Of a DNA stretch of 11,469 nucleotides, positions 7,138 through 11,469 are shown piece by piece (position 1 is the first letter of the stretch; each line of letters begins with the position of its first letter). The stretch covers positions 64,317 to 75,785 of the forward strand of contig DEJQ01000022.1 of NCBI GenBank assembly GCA_002353575.1. The letters run 5' to 3'. The stretch comes from Prevotellaceae bacterium UBA2744. Lineage in GTDB: Bacteria > Bacteroidota > Bacteroidia > Bacteroidales > Bacteroidaceae. The position numbers and the translations under genes were made by a program. A model generated the notes under the pieces. That model made no database searches. It worked only from the letters and a program-made list of their open reading frames with translations, and was not told the DNA's origin.

Positions 7138-8169
7138 ATGCCAAAAAAGCGTGAAATAAGAAATAGCACGGCGGAGTTTCTGATTTTCCAAGCGGAAGGT
7201 AAAGAACAGGGCGTAGAGGTGTACTACAAGGATGAGAACATCTGGGCCACGCAGAAGGCAATAGCTACATTGTTTGACTGCGATAGAAGTGTAGTAACAA
7301 AACATTTAGGCAATATCTTCGATTCGGCAGAACTGAAAGAAGAGGCAGTATGTGCAAAATTTGCACATACTGCTGAAGACGGTAAAACGTATAACACTAA
7401 GTTCTACAGCCTCGACGCCATCATCGCCGTGGGCTACCGCGTGAACAGCATCCGTGCCACCCAGTTCCGGCAGTGGGCAACGAGTGTGTTGCGGCAGTAT
7501 GCCATACGGGGCTATGTGCTCGATAGGAAGCGTATGGAGAATGGTACATTCCTTGGTGAAGACTATTTTGAGCACCTGCTGGCAGAGATACGCGAGATTC
7601 GACTGAGCGAGCGGCGGTTTTATCAGAAACTGACGGATATCTATGCCACCAGTATGGACTATAACAAGGACGCTCCGACAACCAGGCTGTTCTTCAAGAA
7701 AATCCAAAATAAGATGCACTATGCCGTACATGGGCTGACTGCCGCAGAACTGATTATGGAGCGTGCTGATGCCGACAAAGAGCACATGGGACTGACTACG
7801 TGGGAGAATGCGCCCGACGGAAAGATTGTCAAGACGGATGTGGCGATTGCCAAAAACTACTTGAAGCAGATGGAACTGGAGGACATGGGGCGTATCGTGA
7901 CGGCTGTGCTGGAGTTTGCGGAGAGTCGTGCCAAGCGGCACATTCCAATGACGATGGAAGACTGGGCGAAGCGTATTGATGCCTACCTCAGCAGTGACGA
8001 GCGACCCATCCTCGACAATGCTGGTAGCGTGAGTCACGAGGATGCCGTACAGCATGCTGAGACGGAGTTTGAGAAGTACCGCATCGTGCAGGATCGTCTC
8101 TTCCAGAGCGACTTTGACCGCTTCTTGGATGCAATGCCTTTTGAGGAAGACAATACTGACGACAAATAG
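7138..8169 (+). CDS. rhuM: RhuM-family protein inserted in the cas operon
   Basis: This is not a cas gene. The 343-aa protein matches the RhuM family (named from a Salmonella pathogenicity island; molecular function not established). A helix-turn-helix-like segment lies at about 36-60 (WATQKAIATLFDCDRSVVTK), then AEDGKTYNTKFYSLDAIIAV at 79-98, ATQFRQWATSVLRQYAIRGY at 107-126 (shared with phage antirepressor-like proteins), and the conserved C-terminal block FFKKIQNKMHYAVHGLTAAE at 185-204 with MGLTTW at 217-222. It looks full length and unbroken. It is wedged 6 bp after cas7 and 4 bp before cas4, so it is co-transcribed and probably co-translated with them. GC content jumps inside it: 7261-7320 has 20 of 60, 7441-7500 has 36 of 60. 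A perfect palindrome (7345-7373) sits at the jump. Possible roles are DNA-binding regulator, adaptation accessory or passenger; none is proven. Confidence 0.88.
   Translation: MPKKREIRNSTAEFLIFQAEGKEQGVEVYYKDENIWATQKAIATLFDCDRSVVTKHLGNIFDSAELKEEAVCAKFAHTAEDGKTYNTKFYSLDAIIAVGYRVNSIRATQFRQWATSVLRQYAIRGYVLDRKRMENGTFLGEDYFEHLLAEIREIRLSERRFYQKLTDIYATSMDYNKDAPTTRLFFKKIQNKMHYAVHGLTAAELIMERADADKEHMGLTTWENAPDGKIVKTDVAIAKNYLKQMELEDMGRIVTAVLEFAESRAKRHIPMTMEDWAKRIDAYLSSDERPILDNAGSVSHEDAVQHAETEFEKYRIVQDRLFQSDFDRFLDAMPFEEDNTDDK
7345..7373. repeat. Perfect 14-1-14 palindrome inside rhuM
   Basis: GCAGTATGTGCAAA at 7345-7358 and its exact reverse complement at 7360-7373 flank a single central A. The palindrome lies in rhuM codons for A70 to A79 of the protein (AVCAKFAHTA). 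Such a long perfect palindrome within coding sequence is unlikely by chance. It could be a binding site for a dimeric DNA-binding protein (possibly RhuM itself), an mRNA hairpin with a 3-nt loop, or a recombination hot spot. No T-run follows, so it is not a rho-independent terminator. Confidence 0.7.
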
Positions 8170-8173
8170 CCCT

Positions 8174-8848
8174 ATGATGTACTGCGGCGACGATATGCTC
8201 ATGCTGTCGGGGATACAGCATTTCCGCTTCTGTCCGCGACAGTGGGCATTGATACATATTGATCAGCAATGGGACGACAACCGGCTGACGATGGAAGGGA
8301 GTCTGATGCACCAACATGCGGATGATCCCTTCTATCGGCAGAAGTGCGGTGACTATATCTCGTTGCGCTCGGTCAGCGTCGCTTCGTATCAGTTGGGACT
8401 CTATGGCGTTACAGATGTCGTGGAGCTGCATCCAGCAGACGATGACGAGAATGCCATCAGCCATCCTCGTTATCCGGGCTGGTGGCTACCATATCCTGTG
8501 GAGTACAAGCATGGAAAGCCCAAGAAGCATGAAGAGGACGAGGTGCAACTGGCAGCACAGGCGATGTGCTTGGAGGAACAATACGATATCCGAATAGATT
8601 ACGGAGCCATCTTCTATGCAGAGATTCGACATCGTGTAGAGGTGGCTATCTCTGAAAAATTGCGACAGATTGTCACCGACTGTGCTCGGCAGATGCATGA
8701 GATATTCTCGTCTGGACAGTTGCCAACCATTCAGCGAGGCAGGCATTGCGAGAAATGTTCACTGAAGAATATCTGTATGCCAGAATCGGTTGACTGTACA
8801 CGAGTATCACACTACTTAAAGAAAAACCTGTATGAGGAAACTTCTTAA
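8174..8848 (+). CDS. cas4: Cas4 exonuclease of the adaptation module
   Basis: Cas4 trims prespacers and helps select PAM and orientation, working with Cas1. The 224-aa RecB-like nuclease shows the four cysteines for a 4Fe-4S cluster (C20, then C192, C195 and C201). Candidate nuclease residues are H46, D81 (GVTDVVEL), E110 and K112 (PVEYKHG) and Q125 (DEVQLAAQ). The start at ATG 8174, 4 bp after the rhuM stop, puts the family N-terminus (LSGIQHFRFCPRQWALIHID at 11-30) at the normal place. ATG 8177 is equally possible. The frame is open back to 8042, but that extension overlaps rhuM and has no Cas4 resemblance. The 3' end overlaps cas1 by 17 bp. GC is high: 8281-8340 has 34 of 60. Confidence 0.95.
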   Translation: MMYCGDDMLMLSGIQHFRFCPRQWALIHIDQQWDDNRLTMEGSLMHQHADDPFYRQKCGDYISLRSVSVASYQLGLYGVTDVVELHPADDDENAISHPRYPGWWLPYPVEYKHGKPKKHEEDEVQLAAQAMCLEEQYDIRIDYGAIFYAEIRHRVEVAISEKLRQIVTDCARQMHEIFSSGQLPTIQRGRHCEKCSLKNICMPESVDCTRVSHYLKKNLYEETS

Positions 8849-9854
8849 CACACTCTACGTCACCACACCCGAAGCCTATCTGAGCAAGGACGGGATGAAT
8901 GTAGTCATCTCTGTGAAACAGCAGGAGGTGTTCCGCATACCTATTATCAATATAGAGGGCATCGTGACTTTCGGCTATATGGGAGCTAGCCCGGGACTGA
9001 TGAAACTTTGTGCGGACAATGGGGTGTCGCTAACCTTTCTGTCGCCTAACGGAAGATTTGTGAGTCGTGTGCAGGGGCAGACAAAGGGCAATGTGCTGCT
9101 ACGCAAGGCGCAATACCGTTTGGCAGACAATGAACTGTGGTCGCTGCATACGGCTCAACTCTTTGTGGCCGGCAAAATACAGAACTATCGTAATGTGCTT
9201 CGCAGGTATATCCGCGACTATGGTGAGAATGCTGATATTGAGAATGCTGTTAGGGCACTGGACATGGAGAAACGTGATGCTCTGAGTTCTGCTGACAGGG
9301 CAGAACTGATGGGCATTGAAGGGCGGGCAGCCAACCAGTATTTCTCTGTATTCCCTCATCTCATCTTGCAGCAAAAGGCGGATTTCACCTTTGCGGGACG
9401 TAACCGACGACCACCAAAGGATACCGTAAATGCGATGCTCTCGTTGGCCTATACGTTATTGGCTAATGATACTGCAGCAGCCTTGGAAACGGTAGGGTTG
9501 GATCCATACGTAGGCTTTTTCCACACGCTGCGACCAGGTAGAACATCGTTGGCACTGGATGTGATGGAAGAGATGCGCGCCTATCTGGGTGACCGGTTCG
9601 TGCTCTCGCTTATCAACAAGCGGCAGATAGCCGCTAACGATTTCATATATCAGGGAGAAAAGGGCGTAGTAATGACCGACAAGGGGCGAAAGACCTTCTT
9701 GACAGCATGGCAGAACCGTAAGAAAGAAACTATCATTCATCCTTATCTGAACGAGAAAGTGCCCATTGGATTGTTACCATATGTTCAGGCAATGCTCTTG
9801 GCTCGTTATGTGAGAAACGATATTGACGATTATCCTGTGTTCATATTCAAATAG
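8832..9854 (+). CDS. cas1: Cas1 integrase (type I-C)
   Basis: Cas1 is the integrase that, with Cas2, inserts prespacers at the leader end of the array. The 340-aa protein has an N-terminal beta-rich dimerisation domain (about 1-90) and a helical catalytic domain. Metal-binding residues are visible: E163 in ELMGIEGRAANQYF, H231 in YVGFFHTLRPGR, and D243 with E246 in SLALDVMEEMR. The length and the RPGRTSLALD segment fit the I-C Cas1 group. The ATG at 8832 overlaps the 3' end of cas4 by 17 bp, suggesting coupled translation. Cas2 starts 8 bp after the stop. No truncation is seen. Confidence 0.97.
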   Translation: MRKLLNTLYVTTPEAYLSKDGMNVVISVKQQEVFRIPIINIEGIVTFGYMGASPGLMKLCADNGVSLTFLSPNGRFVSRVQGQTKGNVLLRKAQYRLADNELWSLHTAQLFVAGKIQNYRNVLRRYIRDYGENADIENAVRALDMEKRDALSSADRAELMGIEGRAANQYFSVFPHLILQQKADFTFAGRNRRPPKDTVNAMLSLAYTLLANDTAAALETVGLDPYVGFFHTLRPGRTSLALDVMEEMRAYLGDRFVLSLINKRQIAANDFIYQGEKGVVMTDKGRKTFLTAWQNRKKETIIHPYLNEKVPIGLLPYVQAMLLARYVRNDIDDYPVFIFK

Positions 9855-9862
9855 AAAGGCTT

Positions 9863-10153
9863 ATGTATATACTGATTACCTATGATGTTGACACCGTGAG
9901 CGAGACTGGACAGAAGCGTCTCCGCCAAGTGGCAAAAGTATGTAAAGACTATGGTCTACGGGTACAGAACTCTGTGTTTGAGTGCGAAGTGTCTGAAGCG
10001 CAGTTTGTGACGTTGAAAAGCAGGATTGCTACTATTATGGACATGCAGTTGGATAGCATTCGCTTCTATTTTCTCAGTTCGAAGAGTCATGGGCGAGTAA
10101 TGTCTTTGGGAAAGATGACATCGTATGATGTCAGTGATGCCATAATCATATAG
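9863..10153 (+). CDS. cas2: Cas2 (adaptation complex subunit)
   Basis: Cas2 dimerises and bridges two Cas1 dimers in the spacer integration complex. The 96-aa protein has the family's ferredoxin-like pattern. The first strand is MYILITYDVD with D8 (and D10) at the usual acidic position, then RLRQVAKVCKDYGLRVQNSVFECEV at about 19-43 (given here only as a guide to the segment), and a late strand with DSIRFYFL at 64-71. The length is normal. It lies 8 bp after cas1 and is the last gene before the leader. No terminator separates it from the array, so some array transcripts may read through from the operon. Confidence 0.97.
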   Translation: MYILITYDVDTVSETGQKRLRQVAKVCKDYGLRVQNSVFECEVSEAQFVTLKSRIATIMDMQLDSIRFYFLSSKSHGRVMSLGKMTSYDVSDAIII

Positions 10154-10319
10154 TGCGAGCTTGATGATATACAAAACAAATGTAGTATTCGCACAGGCTG
10201 ATAATCAGGTGGTAAGGTTAACTAAAAATTAATAAATATGTCAAAATGTTATATTTCTAAACAGATTCGCAAAAATAGGCTTATATATTGCTTACTTTAA
10301 GCTTTTTGCAGTATAAACG
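10154..10319 (+). promoter_or_regulatory. CRISPR leader
   Basis: The 166-bp AT-rich stretch between the cas2 stop and the first repeat is the leader by position and repeat orientation (repeats end in ATTGAAAC, pointing away from cas2). It should hold the array promoter and the integration signals. A partial -7 box TATATTTC (10250-10257; one mismatch to TAnnTTTG) is the best promoter candidate, without a clear -33 element. The pair ATTCGCA and AGGCT occurs twice (10187-10193 with 10195-10199; 10265-10271 with 10277-10281) and could bind a host factor or the integrase. No hairpin terminator is present. Confidence 0.8.
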
Positions 10320-11469
10320 GTCGCCCCTTACATAGGGGCGTGGATTGAAACTTAATCATATCATCCCGGAAACTCATTACTATCAAGTCGCCCCTTACAT
10401 AGGGGCGTGGATTGAAACAAGACGTGCATCGCATATCAGCGTGAAGACAAGCGTCGCCCCTTACATAGGGGCGTGGATTGAAACCAGCCTGCACCGCGCC
10501 CAAAAGCGGCGAAAGCCGCGGTCGCCCCTTACATAGGGGCGTGGATTGAAACATGAATGGCTTTACAAGCATATCGAGAGTATAGGGGTCGCCCCTTACA
10601 TAGGGGCGTGGATTGAAACACCTTGCCTTCTTCCACATTGACCTTGATGGTTTGGTCGCCCCTTACATAGGGGCGTGGATTGAAACAGACCGTGAAGGAA
10701 GCCTTGATGCAATACGCGAAGTCGCCCCTTACATAGGGGCGTGGATTGAAACAGTTATATTTAAAGCGTGCACGAAAGCGTTTAGTCGCCCCTTACATAG
10801 GGGCGTGGATTGAAACAATACCTACGTGGAGATATGCAACCCCAAACTGGAAGTCGCCCCTTACATAGGGGCGTGGATTGAAACTATAATGTGGCTGTGC
10901 GTGGCTCGCTTCGCAATGCGTCGCCCCTTACATAGGGGCGTGGATTGAAACAGATATACCCAATCGTCACCCTTTGGCTTGTTGGTGTCGCCCCTTACAT
11001 AGGGGCGTGGATTGAAACATCAACCAAGGTATCAGAATCATGGTTGGTGACGTCGCCCCTTACATAGGGGCGTGGATTGAAACTTCGTATGGTGGGGTGA
11101 TACTAACCCAACCTTGAAGTCGCCCCTTACATAGGGGCGTGGATTGAAACCACAGCTCCGTGATGTTGCGCTTGACGAGCGTGTCGTCGCCCCTTACATA
11201 GGGGCGTGGATTGAAACTGTCGAGCATACACCGTAACCGAAGCCGAGAGGTGTCGCCCCTTACATAGGGGCGTGGATTGAAACATACAGCAGGGGATAAG
11301 CAGATCTGCTCATTCTCGTCGCCCCTTACATAGGGGCGTGGATTGAAACAGAGCTGCAATTTTCTGTCCGTGCTCAGCTTCGAGTCGCCCCTTACATAGG
11401 GGCGTGGATTGAAACTGCTGATGACAGCCGTGGTACTCTAAGGGTATATGTCGCCCCTTACATAGGGGC
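10320..11469 (+). CRISPR. Type I-C CRISPR array, truncated at window end
   Basis: There are 17 complete identical 32-bp repeats and a partial 18th (11450-11469, cut by the window edge), with 17 spacers of 32-36 bp. Repeats begin GTCGCCCC, have TTACATA in the middle, and end GGGGCGTGGATTGAAAC. Starts are 10320, 10387, 10453, 10521, 10588, 10655, 10721, 10785, 10853, 10920, 10987, 11052, 11119, 11186, 11252, 11318, 11384 and 11450. Repeat positions 3-9 pair with 15-21 (7-bp stem, 5-nt loop). Cleavage after position 21 leaves an 11-nt handle, TGGATTGAAAC, as known for Cas5d. The array is transcribed away from cas2. No degenerate repeat is seen, as expected when the distal end is outside the window. 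No two spacers look alike. Confidence 0.99.

Noticed and set aside
7131..7138. Insertion scar (IS end or target duplication) at the rhuM borders
   Set aside because: The 6-bp and 4-bp gaps show no inverted repeats or duplicated target sequence. rhuM looks like an operon member, not a recent insertion.
8042..8173. Longer N-terminus for Cas4 starting at 8042
   Set aside because: The added 44 residues overlap rhuM in another frame, look like low-quality Ser/Arg-rich sequence, and lie ahead of the normal Cas4 N-terminus at 8174.
7306..8202. 298-codon open frame on the minus strand opposite rhuM
   Set aside because: It is antisense to a well-recognised RhuM protein, has no recognisable domain, and is open mainly because of the GC-rich codon use of the plus-strand gene.
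10154..10319. Rho-independent terminator between cas2 and the array
   Set aside because: No GC-rich stem with a T-run is present; the only T-run (10302-10307) has no stem before it.
10297..11359. Open frames with repeating FNPRPYVRGD or VAPYIGAWIET peptides
   Set aside because: They are translations of the CRISPR repeats on either strand, not proteins.

Overview
The window is an almost complete type I-C CRISPR-Cas locus, all on the plus strand: a WYL-domain regulator, cas3, cas5 (Cas5d type), cas8c, cas7, a RhuM-family gene, cas4, cas1, cas2, a leader, and a CRISPR array that runs off the right edge. The host is probably a member of the Bacteroidota, most likely Bacteroidales (Bacteroides/Prevotella-like). 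The grounds are promoter boxes of the Bacteroides form TAnnTTTG in front of both the regulator and cas3, A/T-rich rather than Shine-Dalgarno-rich start regions, and the protein families. The genus cannot be named from the sequence alone.

Layout. Bases 1-361 are non-coding, with a short 11-bp-period tandem repeat at the very edge, AT-rich inverted repeats and a promoter-like sequence. A 301-aa WYL regulator (362-1267) follows. The 72-bp gap before cas3 holds a Bacteroides-type -7 box and an imperfect 7-5-7 inverted repeat, together a plausible regulated promoter for the cas operon. The interference genes cas3, cas5, cas8c and cas7 (1340-7131) are tightly packed and AT-rich. A candidate internal start in cas8c could yield the small subunit Cas11c. 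The adaptation genes cas4, cas1 and cas2 (8174-10153) are clearly richer in GC. A 166-bp AT-rich leader (10154-10319) precedes 17 complete identical 32-bp repeats plus a partial 18th, with 17 spacers of 32-36 bp (10320-11469).

How it would work. Cas5d would cut the repeat hairpin and leave an 11-nt 5' handle (repeat positions 22-32). Cas5, Cas7, Cas8c and Cas11c would form the surveillance complex. Cas3 (HD nuclease plus helicase) would degrade the target. Cas4, Cas1 and Cas2 would acquire new spacers at the leader end. Key residues of Cas3, Cas1, Cas2 and Cas4 are all present, so the system looks functional.

The unusual part is the intact 343-aa RhuM-family gene (7138-8169) placed exactly between the interference and adaptation modules, 6 bp after cas7 and 4 bp before cas4, in an otherwise canonical I-C gene order. 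Base composition changes abruptly inside this gene, from about 30-43% GC to 53-60% GC, next to a perfect 14-1-14 palindrome at 7345-7373. This suggests that RhuM is an integrated accessory or regulatory component, and that two I-C loci already carrying rhuM recombined within it to join one lineage's effector genes to another's adaptation genes and array.
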